This document shows positions 30,946 to 43,799 of a stretch of DNA of 64,000 nucleotides, in pieces. The DNA lies in the NCBI GenBank assembly GCA_030280995.1, contig JASXTE010000004.1, forward strand, positions 40,916,797-40,980,796. Direction: 5' to 3'. A model generated the notes under the pieces. The model made no database searches. It was not told the origin of the DNA and saw only the letters and a list, made by a program, of their open reading frames with translations. The DNA comes from Hemileia vastatrix (lineage: Eukaryota; Basidiomycota; Pucciniomycetes; Pucciniales; Zaghouaniaceae). The position numbers were made by a program, and so were the translations under genes. Position 1 is the stretch's first letter. Each line of letters starts with the position of its first letter.

Positions 30946-33900
30946 ATGTCTGAAACACCATATCATACCCGTTCTAAAGGTTCTATCCTACCTGAAGATT
31001 TTACTTTTTTCACACCTCAACCCACCGCATCTTCTTTTCCATCACACAATCCTCCTCCACATTTTTTTCCTAAATCCAAACACCCCACCATGTTTCAACC
31101 TACTTCATCATCCTCTACTACTCAACTGCATGTATCCCTTGAATATATTAAAAACTGCTGTATAGCATTGGCTTCCATTTCAAAACTGACCATTGGAGTT
31201 GATAAACTCAAAGTCAATGGATCAAATCAGCATGATTGGGATCACAAGAACTATGCACTAATGACTGATTACACTGGGGCAGCATCTTATGCACTTGAGG
31301 ATGCCCCCCCTCACCATCTGATGGCAATATCAGTGGTAAAATGGCAAGAATCCTAGTTGTAAATACTATTGAAGTGGAACTCCAATGTCTCATTGAACCG
31401 GACTTCCCTTATAGAGTAGCTTATTTAACCCTCTACAAAAAATTTAACTGGGAAACTCATACATCCTGTCTTGCTCTTTTCAAATCTCTTATATCTATTC
31501 CATCTCAACCTTTTGCTTTTGTTTCCAAAAACTGGGAAAAGGTCAATGAAATCATTGATGCTATCATTTGTACCGGTTTCAACTTTACCAACTCTTCTGT
31601 GAAAGCCATCATGGCTCACATTCTTCTACCCTTATCCTAGCACAATCTGTCCACTGATATTAGTCATTCTATTGAGTCATGTCATGATGCATTGACAATA
31701 TCTTATGATGACCTTCTCACCAAAATGTTAACAGCTGAGACTGAAATTTCCCTAGTGGAGCAAGCACATGAATCCCCTGATGTGTCAACTATCAGTCTCA
31801 ATGCCCTCCAACAACATTTCACTCACTCATGCTCTGTTGATTCCTGTTGCCCCAATAATGCTCAATAAAGATGTTTTGACTGTGATTCCACCAAGCATGT
31901 CCAAAATGACTGTCCCTACTTCATCTGGTCACCTTTTTACAATCCTGCTTTGAAGATGCACTATGATCTTCAAGAACAAATTCACAAACTTGGAAAAACT
32001 TCTCACTTGCCTCCCAACAACAAAAGAAAGATACAGTTTTGTTTTGCTGAAACAGGTGATGATGTCATCAAAGTAGACTCTAGCTCACTGGAAGCTCTAT
32101 CAAGATCATATTGACCTAAAAAGTGTTGAGTGGCAAACTGAATCTTCTGCCTCAACTTCTGAAGCTATACTTGACAGTGGTGCCACCCATCATGTCACTG
32201 GTGATGTAAGTCTACTTTCAAACTATAGACCTGCAAATCCTCAATTCCCTGTCAAGGTTGCAACTGATAGTGATACATAATTTATTTTCAGAATGGGTTA
32301 TATGAATATAGACGGTCTGAAATGTAAAATTGTTTTTAAAAATGTGCTTTTCTGTCCACAAGAAAGAAGTACACTAATTTCATTGTTTGATTTAGTAAAA
32401 GGGGGTCTTAATTTTTCCATAACATCTGATAAAGAATTTATTCTTTATATTGATGATAAAAAAATATTTTTATTGCAAAAATTGATGTGAATGGGTGTAG
32501 ATAGCTTGTACATACTACTAAACATGCAACATCATCTAAAAATTTTATCTTGTACATTAAAACTCCACCTGATTCATCAGATAATAAATTTTCATTTTTA
32601 AAGCTCTTCATAGATGATGTTAATTCTGTCTCTATCCATTGACCCTATGCGGCTCCAGGCTCCCTTCTAGACTGGCATTGTGGGCTTGGAAACACCAGTG
32701 GACAAGTGTTAAAGAACCTCATCAAAAATAATCTTGTTTCAGGTCTCCCCTCTGAATTTTTAAAAGGAATGGTAGATTGTGCTGACCCTTCCATTGCAAA
32801 AAGTGAATGGAAAACTTCAGTGCAACAGGAATTGGCTCCTGAATCAATTCTCTCCTTGATCTTTGGTGATTTAGTTGGTCCCATAAAGGATGAAGCTATA
32901 GGTGGGTATCAATGGGAATCTTTTTTCAGGGAATCTTACTCAAAATACGGTGAAGGTTTCATGCTGAAACTTAAAAATGATGCTATGGATGCTTTTAAAA
33001 CCTTCCACAACAAATTAACCAAAGCCACTGGTAAAAAGCTCTTAGTTCTCAGGACAGATGGCAGTGAGTTACATAGAAACGCAGTGAAAAATTTTCTTTC
33101 ATCCATAGGTGCTGTTTTGGAAGTCACCATGCCATATCATGCTGAACAAAATGGTACTGCCGAGAATTTCAATCACATTGTGTGAAATATTGCTCAAACA
33201 TCTCTTCTTGAAAGGAGCCTCCCAAAATCTTTCTGGGGTCTCTCATATAAATGGGAATCTTTTTTCCATAATCAATTTCCCAATAGCAAAATAACTCAAT
33301 CTACTCCTCTTGAAATGGTTTTTTGGTATCAAACCCAATTCTCACAAAATGCACATCTTTGGTGAAACGGCCTACATACATGTTCATAAAGAAGTGAGGA
33401 CTAAACTGGAAAACCATGCCTTAGAATGCAGAGTTGCTGGTTACTCACAAAAAAATTATGGAAGGTTATTTTGGAATCAAGAATCAGGACAATTTTTTGA
33501 GTCCACTATGGCCAAACTCCATGGTGGCCCACAGGAAGCTCACAAAGCTGCACAACATGTTTCTTCTTCAATCTCCAAAGGCTCTCTCAATAATATCCTG
33601 AATTCCCTTTCCTTTGGAAATTTCTCAGCTGAAAAGATGCTGGACAATCAAGATATTGTTATCAAGTCTGTGCAAATAGCTACCTCTTGATTTCTAATTC
33701 CCATTCATTTAACATTAATTCAAGCTATTAAGTCTCCAAAAGCATCCAATTGGAAGACTGCTTGTGAACAGGAAATAGAAAACATGTCTTGTCTCAATGT
33801 ATGGTTAGAAGTATCACCACCTCCCAATATTGTTCCCTTGAAAGGAAATTGGTTCTTTGCAGTTAAGAATTCTACTTAAGACTCTCCTATCAAATTTAAA

Positions 33901-35195
33901 GCTCGATTTGTAGCTAAAGTTCTTAAACAGCAAGAAGATATTAATTACAAAGACACCTTTGCCCCTCAAAGAATACTCATTACTTTAGCAGAAATTAATG
34001 GATGGAAAGTAAGGTCTTTTTATGTTACATCTGCTTACCTACACAGAGAATTGGAGGAAGATTTATAGATTGAGCTACCACCTGGCATGAAAATCACTAA
34101 ACCTGGGAAAATTCTAAAACTTTACAAGGCACTTTATGGAACCAAACTGGAGGCTTTCTTCTGGTGGCTTCATAATGCGGATAAGCTCAAGTCTCTTGGA
34201 TTTGTTGCCATCCAGTATGATACTAGTCTTGAAATCCTAAAAAGTAAAGTATTAATGGGAGTGGTGTGTCTCCATGTAGATGATGGAGTGGTAACAGTTA
34301 GTAATGATAAAATTCTAAGGAAACTAGAGTTGGGACTGAATGGAGGGCTGGAAGTGAAATGGTCTGAGGGATCGGATAGTATAGTTGAAATTAAAGTGAA
34401 AAGAATTGGACTGTCATAGGCTAATCAACAATGTTTTGAAATATTAAAACCCTGGTGGACTCAAATGCAAGACACCATTACCAATGAGTTATGATCTCAC
34501 ATCTTCTAAACCTGAAAATATTGGTGTCAAGTATAAATATTACCTATCAATTATTGATAGCAAGAACTATATTTCAATAGAAATTCATCCAGATCTATCA
34601 TATGAAGTAAGTTTTCTTACCCATTTCTTCTCAAAACCACTAGATACACATTGGCTAGCTCTTCATCACCTATTGAGGTATTTAGAATCCATCTGCAATT
34701 TGAAACTACATCTATATCCTGTGTCAACACATAAACCATTACCTACTAAATACTCTGATTCTTCTTGGGGAGGTGAATGGTCCAGATCCACCAGCAGACA
34801 CATTATCTATCTCAATGGCTGTCCTATTTTGTGGTCTTCCAAGCAACAAGTAACTGTGGTGGATTCAGCATTTTTTTGCAGAATGTATTTCAATGTGTTT
34901 AGCAACAAAAGATAGTATATGGATATGTAATTTACTCACTGATATTTGTGGACCAATGGAAAGTGTTACATTACATTGTGATAACAAAGGCTCTTTGTCA
35001 TCTGAAAAAAATAATCCCTCCAATAAATTTACTTGTCATTCTGATTTCTACTTCTTCTTAGTCAATGGAAAACTCTACAAGGGAAATATGACATTAGAAT
35101 GGGTATTGGGTACAGAACAATACACTAATCTATTGACAAAAAATTTTGAACCTGTTCTTACTGTAGAGAAACAGCATCATTTAGGAGTTATTTAG
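30946..35195 (+). pseudogene. Copia-1 Gag-Pol polyprotein (broken)
   Basis: Start MSETPYHTRSKGS at 30946. Gag (30946-31640 and on) is followed by a zinc knuckle CFDCDSTKHVQNDC from 31872, protease with LDSGATHHVT near 32172, the pre-integrase WHCGLGN block near 32670, an integrase core (32850-33185) with RTDGSELHRN and HAEQNGTAE, RT (about 33720-34430) with KARFVAK and HVDDG, and RNase H to 35195 (YSDSSWGG, LHCDNKGSL, LTKNFEP). The order protease-integrase-RT is diagnostic for Copia. Stops at 31866, 33184, 33879 and 34066 and several frame changes inactivate it. Confidence 0.85.
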
Positions 35196-36104
35196 TTTTC
35201 TATGTGAATTTTTTATTTCTATCATGACTTCCTTTATCATTATTGTTACTTTAATTTTATCACTGTGACTGCAAAGTGGGGGCTTTTATTCACATAGTCA
35301 TACATATACTTAGCTATTATGTGATCACTGTATATAGACTGTATATTGAATATCTGAAAAACTCCAATTCTTCTTGGATTCTGTTACTGATGCACAAATA
35401 CAGGTAAAGTAATGAACTTATTGATTCTTCTCAGAGTCTGTTACTGACTCACAACTACACAAATGCCACCAATTTCTGTAATGTCAGCATGAATGCTACA
35501 CATCAGTTTGAACTTGAGTCAACCACTGCTCATCAATTGTTTTCTTTCTATTTTTTGATCTTTATTTTTTTATTTATTTCATGAAATCTCACCCAACTCA
35601 GGGAATGAATGAAGAGGAGACAGTGGTAGACTAAATACTAACTGGACTGAGAAATATGGTGGGGAAAAGAAACAGGTCATATAATAGAAATTAAATAGTA
35701 CTGTTGAGAAAGGAGTATTATGATTGATTGTAATTTGGATTGCCTTTATATCTGTCTGTTCTTATATTTCCTCATTAAAGCTCAAAATAAATTAAAAATC
35801 TACTTGTGTATTTCTTCTAAGTGTTCCAAAAAATTTAAATTGATAAACATAGAATCATACAACATGGCATGTATATATTTTGTAAAAACAGTGAAGTGAT
35901 TGGATCAACTTGATATTAAGTATGGAAACTACTGCTGGGGAGACTACCAGTAACACAGACAAATTTTCTTAAGTATCCAAATTTTATTCCCTAAGTATTT
36001 CAGAATCAAGTCATAGAAATATATATTTGCCTCCTGAAGTATAAAGTACCTTCTTGGGAATTTTTTGAACTTATGAAAGATTTACCATGAAATGCAATAT
36101 TTTT

Positions 36105-36643
36105 TCACAATTTGATGGTACTCATTGCATCTCTCATTTCATGGCTCCACCTATTTGATGCAATCAGTTTAGTAAAAAATTTTTTATCCATATTTAATGC
36201 TAAACCAGTAAAGCTTGCAGGTTTTTCATCTTCAGTAACCCATCTAAAGCCGGAGTTTATGTCACTTTTTTCAGGGAATAAATAGTAAGAAAGCCACAAA
36301 TATTTCCATTTTAGAAGCTTATTTTCAAAATCTTTAAAGTTGTTCAGGATGCACCCAAAAATGCTATCCAACAATTTGAATAAAGCCAGACCCCTGAACA
36401 CTAAAACCCTTACACTCATAAGTTTTCCAACTGTCTATGGCCACTCTCAATCAAGAAAATATCCCACTTTATCTGTTTTTGATCTGTGGTTTCATTCCCT
36501 ATAGGCAAGTCATCCCATGAAAGAAATAAATAAATAAATAATAAACTCAGAAGTGTGGGATGACTTTGATTTTGATAATTTTTTTTGACAATATTAGTCT
36601 TAGCTGCCTTCATAATTTCGAAAATCTTTTCTGAGGCTATCAA
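36105..36643 (-). pseudogene. Unknown ORF pair inside element T3
   Basis: Two minus-strand frames, 36643-36416 and 36419-36105, overlap by a few bases and may be one broken gene. The second has an aromatic-rich stretch (LLKWKYLWLSYYLFPE) and ends near RWSHEMRDAM. I do not recognise a family. Position between the arms of T3 suggests a transposase remnant or cargo, but no DDE motif is visible. Confidence 0.3.
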
Positions 36644-37085
36644 TCAATGAGTAGATTTTGTGTTGATTGATCATATGAGTCTCTGAAAAATCTCTAATAT
36701 CTTCAGGGAATAAAGAGTCCCCTTGAGATGATCTGGTGACTATAGATGGTTTTTGAGAATTATTCAAAAGATAAAAAATAAATAATTAAAATTTCATGTA
36801 GAATAAAATAGGGCTAGTAAAATAAAGAGACAGATCAAAAATTTAAATAAAATATAAACTGAGGAATAACTCAAGGATTGAAGGAGGATTTAAAATTAGA
36901 TTGATGGGTTTTGGGATACTCAAATTGAAACTGATGCATGGTTTTCACACTAAAATTTCAGAAATTGGTGGCATTTCCAACATCATCTTGCATTCATTGT
37001 GGTGTTTGCAAGTTTGATTGGAACAAAATGTGGATCTCATGGTGATGTTTACTCTAGGAATGTCAGCAAGATGTTGGTAGTGTGA

Positions 37086-37436
37086 TGTGGATAATTTAGG
37101 GAGGGACATAAGGATGGAAAAATATGTGCAAGGAAAATAAGTGTAATTAAAATAGGTGCAAAGAAAAACATGTGAGAAAAATAGGTGTAAGAAAAATATC
37201 TAGCAACCGTGGGAAATTTTTTTTTTAATTTTTTTTTCTCCAAAAAATTGATTGTTAATTTCAATTTTTTTTCTGTTTTTTAAAAAAAAATTTGAAAAGA
37301 AAAAGTTCTTATGGTTGCAAATGATTTTTATTAGACTTGCTTTTCTTACATTTATTTTTCTGACATTATGTCCCTCCCTAAAATAGCCCTAACTTGGGCT
37401 GGATATCCCCATCAGAGATATCTTACTTGGTGCATA
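37086..37436. mobile_element. TIR element T2, second copy
   Basis: The body (TAGGGAGGGACATAAGG... through the ATCTAGCAACC-GTGGGAAA block) matches 14460-14640. The right terminus at 37383-37436 is the inverted form of the start of the copy at 14395 (CACTATGCACCAAGTAAG on the minus strand). No gene inside. Confidence 0.55.
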
Positions 37437-37444
37437 GTGATTAG

Positions 37445-37779
37445 TGTCAAGATTATATTTCTAATTAGATACTCTATATTTAAATATAAATCCATACATA
37501 TATATACATATAGAATTTAAACATACATAATATTCCATTTATATTTTAACCTAACTTGATGATAACTCATAGAGCATATATGGATGAGGAATCTTTACAA
37601 GCCTCCTCATCCACCCTTTTTCTTCTCTTATTTATTATACTTATTTTTGATATTTATTACTTAAATTCCTCTTTACTCATCTTCTTTAAGTCTTCTGTCT
37701 ACTTTCTTTCTCTTTGACCTTGTGTACTTGCTATCCACTGTGTACTAAAGCCGTATTTACCTGGTTCTAAATCTTATCA
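37445..37779 (+). repeat. 5' LTR of Copia-2
   Basis: 335 bp, TG...CA, ending CTTATCA immediately before the primer site. No full-length partner remains in the window. Confidence 0.65.
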
Positions 37780-37794
37780 GGGTTATGGGCCCAG
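37780..37794 (+). other. Primer-binding site of Copia-2, initiator tRNA-Met anticodon arm
   Basis: GGGTTATGGGCCCAG is the complement of CTGGGCCCATAACCC, the anticodon stem-loop of eukaryotic initiator tRNA-Met. Internal half-tRNA priming is established for Drosophila copia. Confidence 0.85.
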
Positions 37795-37949
37795 TGCCCC
37801 TGCATTTTTAAAGCAAAGCTGGAAGCACCCTATACTCTATTCTCACTTAGGGAATCCTATGATCCAGAGTCTTCTTCAACTTAAACTGGCATGGAAAAAT
37901 AACCTGAATCTCCTAATTTCTCCTATCTTCAAGATACAGATAACTATTC

Positions 37950-40270
37950 TTAAATGAAAGGCATTTAAAACTTAAAAAACAAGAACTATAGTTCCTGGGA
38001 GACCAATTTAAAATATGCACTCACCATAAGAGATCTGGATCAATTCATTAATGAGGACTGCCCAGATTCCACCAATATGGAACTCCTCTCTATCTTTAAC
38101 ATCCACCAACTTCAAACCAACACCATTATTAAGTGTTTATGGATTTTGTAAATAAGCTCAAATTTAAACTGGAAAGTGATGCAGTTGAACCTGCTACTTT
38201 ATGGATGCACATTCAAAATCATTAACCCTCAAAATCAAGCCAAAATTGCTCATTTATTGTCAATAAATTATTTAAAATAATATTCTCCATAAGTAATATC
38301 TAAGAAGCAATGGATGATTTTCAAATCTCAATGAAGTTACTTCAAGAAGTTACCCCAGATCAATTTAAGGAGAAAATTTTATCCTACTTCATGGCTAAAT
38401 ATGTCATCAACCTCTTACCTGAGTCTTATCAAACCTTTGCTTCCATTATCCTCAGAAAATATGATATTACTAATAAGTGGGTAGCTATTGAGAGAAAATT
38501 TTCTTATATTGAAACAAAATTCATTAGACAGAAGGCACTCAGCTCTACTAACTCTACTTCTGACTCTTCTCTAGTTATGGAAACTAGGAGAAAGAACCTA
38601 TTCTCTAAAGGAAAACGCAACCCCTTAGTGCCTCACTCAGTGGCTTCCTGAATTCAACTTCATCCTGAGAAGCGCAATGAATACTTAAAAAGAAAAAAGA
38701 AAGAGAAAACAAGGACACAAATGATGCTAGACCCCTAACAGTATTTTCTGATATTCCACTCAATCATGCCATCTTGGAAAGTGGCATGTCATTCTCCATA
38801 TTCAACACTTTAAAATTTTTTCTATCTATAAACCATCAAAATTAGCTTTATCTATGGCAAATGAAGATGAGTCATTAGCCCTTGAACTAGGAAAAATAAA
38901 CTTCTCTTCATAATTCAGCCATATCTTCAATATATAGAACACACTCTATGTACCTTCATTTAAATTTAATCTTACTTCTGCTATTTATCTTCTTATAGAT
39001 GGTTGGAGTCTATTCAAAGAGGATGGAATTTTCAAAATTAAGGACAAAAAAATCACTCATTTTGAGTTCTCTATCAGCCAACACATCATCACTTTCTCAT
39101 TAATTAACTCTTCAATATGCAACATCACCACAAGCAATGACAAAAACCTTCAACTTCTGCATCGAAATATAGTAATCCAAGTAATCAAGCCATGGGAAGA
39201 TTTTATCCAGGTTTGAACTTCACTAAATTCAGCTGTAAAATATGAACATTAGCTAAATACCACATTTTACTGTATTCTGGAATGTTCCTGATTCCTGAAT
39301 ACACATTGGATGTCATCCATATGGACCTATGTGGCCCTATTACTCCCAAATATAAAGGAAGGAAGTCTTACTTCTTCTAAATAGTTAATGGACACTCACA
39401 GTTTTTTCATACCTACTTTATCACTTTAAGATCCAAAAGATATGAGATATTCTGTAAACATCAACTATCTCAGTCAATTAAGTGTTTAGTCACCAACAAT
39501 GGAGGGGATTGGGATGCTTGGTTTAATGGCAAAGCTGAAATCCTGGAGAAGCTCTATCATTTTGGCTCTGACATAATTTACTATAAAAAAAACATAAACA
39601 AAATGGTAAATTTGGTCCAAGCGGCAAAGAAGGAATTTTCCTTGGGTATTGTGAGGGAAATATTAAATACATAATATATTCACCCAGTTTCAATGACATA
39701 TTGATTACTCATAATGTAAAATTTCTGAATAATCTCTCCCCAGATCATCAATTATCTAAGAGAAATTTAGAAAAATCTCTTATTTTTCCAGACTTAGAAT
39801 GCACTTCTATTCCAACCAAAATCATAGCCAAAAAATATATATCTGAAAATTAACTCACAAGTAATCAACTAATAACTGCTCACTCAGAGTTTTTTGACAA
39901 ACCCGCTCTCCCTGAAACTAGCACTTCTAATTTGACCCCAGTTGAGCCTCTTACTTCTCTGAATCATTATGCATGTGTTGAAAAATACACAAGCCCAGAA
40001 AAAGAGATAAATTTCTCCATTGAAACATCTAATATCCTAACGTCAACATGATAGTTACTCCTTTTGACACTCCTAAAAGTTTCTACAAAGATATTAGCTC
40101 CCCAGAGAGCAATTAGTGGCTCAAAGCCATCAACAACAAGCCTACAAGCATTGAAAAACATAATTTATGGTAAGAATATACCCCCTCAACTAAAATTGTT
40201 GCTGATGTCTTAACTAAATATTTACCTAGCCCCAAGCATCTTGAATTTCTTAATATATTAAATCTTTAAC
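37950..40270 (+). pseudogene. Copia-2 Gag-Pol remnants
   Basis: The Gag helical domain is best seen in the open frame 38310-38651 (MDDFQISMKLLQEVTP...). A protease relic AILESGMSFS lies near 38770 with the catalytic Asp changed to Glu. The integrase opening IHMDLCGPITPKYKGRKSYF is near 39320, and VTNNGGDW near 39490 has lost the catalytic Asp. The RNase H C-terminus DVLTKYLPSPKHLEFLN is near 40205. RT is absent. Stops are frequent. Confidence 0.75.
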
Positions 40271-40323
40271 AATGTCTGTCTTGAGTAGGGGAGGGTGTCA
40301 AGATTATATCACTAAGTAGATAA

Positions 40324-40834
40324 AGCCAGAGTTAAAATTCAGTGGGATGATTTTCTAGCTGATTTTATTTACATGATTAATGATTAAATATTCTAAAGCC
40401 TTATATATTCTAAAAACTACAATTGAATTCAGTTAAATCAAATATGTGGGTTGGATTTTTTTAAATAATTCTATCATGTAATGTAGCCCTTCAAAAATTG
40501 GAAAGAAAATAATATGTGAAAACCTGTTAAAAGTCTTTATTTTTCCCCTCTGTAGCCCTTATTTGGCCCCCAGGGGTGCCTCCTCAGCCCCCCTGGTTAG
40601 TCAGAAGGACCTTTAAAGTTAACTTCATGTATGTCTTTTGTGTTCTCATTTTCCCCACATAGCTCCTTGTGGGTTCTACTCAGCCATTTTTCACACCCTA
40701 TATCTCCTGAGATTTGTTGCACTCTCATGAATCTAGCCCAATACCCCATGCTTATGTAGGATACTCCCAATATTCCTCATTTGCCATAATAACCTCCTCT
40801 TGCACCCTTTTGCTTTCAGGGTGTATGCCAGAAA
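40324..40834. other. Spacer, no gene seen
   Basis: AT-rich, with one GC-richer patch near 40555-40610 (runs of C and G). Nothing coding is apparent. Confidence 0.5.
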
Positions 40835-41280
40835 AGACACTGTGTCTTTTCAGCACATGACCTAGTGTATTTCTCTTCTTCACCCTTGGGTAAAATGAAT
40901 GAGATTTTGCTATGACTATTGATCCATTTGAACAATAACTTCATGCCTCCAATTTCAGGTCTCATGTTGAAAAGAAACTGCATCTTTTCAGCACACGACC
41001 CTGAGAATAGGGGTGTCAGGAAATGGGTCAAATGGATCACAAGTCAAGCAACTTATTTTCCATCTGACACAAGGGTTCCTGGGAGCCAGAACCAGGCCAT
41101 GTGCTAAAAAGATGCAGCATCTTTTCAGCAAGTAACTTGAGAGTGAGGCTGTAAGAAATTGGGTCAAGAAGATCACAAGTGAAGCAACTTGTGATCCATC
41201 TTACACAAGGGTGTATGTGAGAAAGCACTAGGTCATGTGCTTAAAAGTTGCAGTGTCTTTTCAGCACATGAACTGGCTCT
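40835..41280. repeat. Tandem hairpin array, ~137-bp period
   Basis: The core CTTTTCAGCA recurs with its CAGCA at 40851, 40989, 41126 and 41262, spacings of 138, 137 and 136. Each core is the right half of a hairpin (TGCTGAAAAGA...TCTTTTCAGCA type), and the spacers share GGTCAA-AGATCACAAGT and ACACAAGGGT blocks. Overlapping short frames on both strands arise from the palindromes. No gene. Confidence 0.8.
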
Positions 41281-43799
41281 GGCTCTCATTACATCTTGTT
41301 GTTTTTTTACTTCTTATATACATATTTATATATATATCCTGATCTCCTCCTCCTCTTGCTTCTCTTGTCTTACTTCTTGCACATCAGTTTTTCATTCTCT
41401 CTTTCTTCCCAGTTATTAAATCATCACCTAATAAAAAACAAAGTAAATCTAAAACATGGCTTGAGGTTTCCATTAATTATCTTAATACTAAACTAATTAT
41501 AAAAGGAAAAAATGAAAAAATAATCTTAAAAATTTTAAACTCCCAATTTATTATGTTGATACAACTGATCAAAATTGATTAAAGGGAAAAAAAGATAAAG
41601 AATAAAATTAAAGAAAAAAAATATAGAGAATTTTAACCAGCAAGTTAATGATTTTGTAACATTCATAAAATAAAATGATAGTAAAAATATCTACAGTAGT
41701 TAAAACTGCCATTTTTTTAAAAAAAATTAAAGAATTAAAAAATTAAAAATATCTAGGTTAGTCTAAATTTCCAATTTATTTCTTTGAAATTCAAGAAATT
41801 AAAAAATTAAAAAAGATTAAAATATCTAGATAAGCTAAAACTGTGTATTTTTTTTAAAGCTTGTGTTTGGAAAGGGGAGTCATAGTGCATAAGTGCAGAT
41901 TTAAATATAAGAGCATATTTAGATAAATAGGAGAGAGTCTCAGCTTAAGATCATGGGAGTAAAGAGTTGGAAGATTGATGAAGCAGGAAAACATGTGTGA
42001 TCAGTTAGGGTGGCAGTATGTATTGGAAGTGATTGGATTCAAGACAATGGTCTAACACTTGTCTGGAACACCAAAATAAGGTTAAATACTGCTAAAGTCT
42101 TTTTTACTTTGTGTCAAAATGAATTCTGAAAATGATTTTAGTGATTTTCACACTCCTTGTGGGACTACTGGAGTTACTACTGAAGTTACTCTGGAGGTAG
42201 TCTGAGGGACAAAAAAAGGAATCGCCTACAAGTCCTTTTATATTTTACCCTGTTCTAAGCTCAAATGTCTACTTAATAATAAAATAACTTGTTTAACAGT
42301 TATTTCTAAAAGTTTTGAGATGTAATATCTGTGTTCTTTAAGTTAAAATGAAGATATACAACAAAAAGGTTGTACTGAGAAACTGAGAAGAGTTATCTAA
42401 ATGATTGAATTTATATGTTTTTATAAAGTTTATATTTTTGTGAAAAGATTTTAAAATTGAGTCCCTGGAGTTGGGAACTTTCTAATGATGCCTTATAAGT
42501 ATATATTTATAAGTTGTTGTGTAATATTTATGAAGTGTTATATAAAAATGTCATATTTATAAGGATATTACAAATTGTGATATTTTTTTAAATATGATGG
42601 TAGTTATTCCTTATTAGTTTGTATTATTTTTTTTAGATTACTATGTCTAATTTCCAGAATTCAGCCTTTATATGCATAGTGTAGTCATGTGCCCCTTTTT
42701 TCCCTCCAGAGTCCATATGGAGTTCATCCAGACATTTCTGGAGTTTGTACAGACTTCCAGACTCAAATAGAGCCTTAAAACCTTTATAAAAAATCCAAAA
42801 AAATTAAAAATTATAGGTTTACATCTAAAGAACTCCTCATTAATTTTTGGTAGCCTGTGCAAACCTATTTACTGATCTAAAAATCATCAAAGTTAACTAA
42901 ATTTTTAAAAATCAAAAAATGATTAAAAGTATAAGAAAAATAGTAAAAATTCCCTGAAAAAATTCCTTAGGTTCTTTTGAATCTTGAATTTCATTTCAAT
43001 GCATTTTTAATCAAATATCTACATCTCTTGACTGTTAAATAAATATTTATTTGACATGATTATTAGACCAATTTTCACCATAAAACCAACCATTTTCTTT
43101 ATAATAAAATTATTTAAAAATAAAATAGCCCTTCAAATCTCCATAATAAGTGACCCAAAATTAATTTAAAGAATCTTTTTGGTGCCATAATAGACTTTAG
43201 ACTTCCACAATGCATTCTTTGAGCCAAAAGAAGACATGTCTGCGGACAAATATGCTATTGAAATATATCTGTCCAGATCAGGTATATTTCATTTTTTGAT
43301 GGTATGTTTGGTACCTTTTTTGTGGTGTTTTTTTGGTGTATTATGTAAGTTTTGAACCTCCCTATGATAGTTTCTGTTTTTTGCTCAGCCTTCACCTTAC
43401 TTGAGTTCACCCAGATTTAAATACTTATTTTTCCTTGTCATTCATTCCCCTCATTGAGTGAGGTTGCAAGAAACAAAAAATGATAACATTGATATTGTTC
43501 AATGACCTAGGAGTACCAAAAAATTATGCCAAACTATTAGTTATAAATTTTCATCCCCTCATAAATCATAGCTGGGGTTTTCTCTTTGCCTTGATATTGT
43601 CCAGCCCAGGCTACTAGGAAGCTTTTCTGTTCCCATTACATACCATTAATCAACCCCAAGCATCCTGGATAGTGACAGTATTTGTACAATTTAAGGTTTT
43701 TTTTCTTTAAAATTAGGTCATACAAGTATTCATCTTTATATATATGAGTTATGTCTTCAAAAAATATTTTAAGTGTTAGTAGTGCAGTAGCTTCTCCAA
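41281..43799. other. AT-rich unique region, no gene seen
   Basis: About 2.5 kb without recognisable element ends or domains. The longest frame (42668-42862, minus) has no familiar features. A TATATATA stretch lies near 41320. A 17-bp resemblance to LTR A at 43599 is too short to call. Confidence 0.5.

Larger units (their letters stand above)
30574..35459 (+). mobile_element. Ty1/Copia element Copia-1 (decayed)
   Basis: Two 176-bp LTRs (30574-30749 and 35284-35459), a half-tRNA-type primer site directly after the first, and a G-rich purine tract (AAAGTGGGGGC) before the second. Internal order Gag, protease, integrase, RT, RNase H identifies Copia. AAAT abuts both ends (30571-30574 overlapping the LTR start, and 35461-35464), so a short imperfect target duplication is likely. 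The LTRs differ clearly and the coding frame is broken, so it is old. Confidence 0.85.
30480..37085. mobile_element. Long-TIR DNA element T3, interrupted by Copia-1
   Basis: The left arm (about 30495-30573, resuming at 35461) and right arm (about 36905-37070, reverse complement) are inverted copies over at least 120 bp. Both contain ATCACCATG/GTCACCATG, CCACAATGAA, AAATGCCACCAATTTCTG and a CATCAGTTT-AA-TTGAGT block. Copia-1 lies inside the left arm. Interior minus-strand frames (36643-36105) are its only possible genes. Ends are approximate. Confidence 0.6.
37445..40323 (+). mobile_element. Ty1/Copia element Copia-2 (internally deleted)
   Basis: 5' LTR from 37445 (TGTCAAGATTATAT) to 37779. 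A matching LTR start recurs at 40296 right after a purine tract (GAGTAGGGGAGGG), but similarity lasts only about 27 bases, so the 3' LTR is truncated or very diverged. Gag, a protease relic, an integrase fragment and the RNase H end are readable; most of RT is missing. Confidence 0.75.

Noticed and set aside
40835..41280. CRISPR-like regular repeats
   Set aside because: Units are about 137 bp, the whole unit is repeated rather than separated by unique spacers, and the genome is eukaryotic.
43595..43616. Short match to the LTR start of element A
   Set aside because: Only about 17 similar bases, no LTR end and no target duplication.
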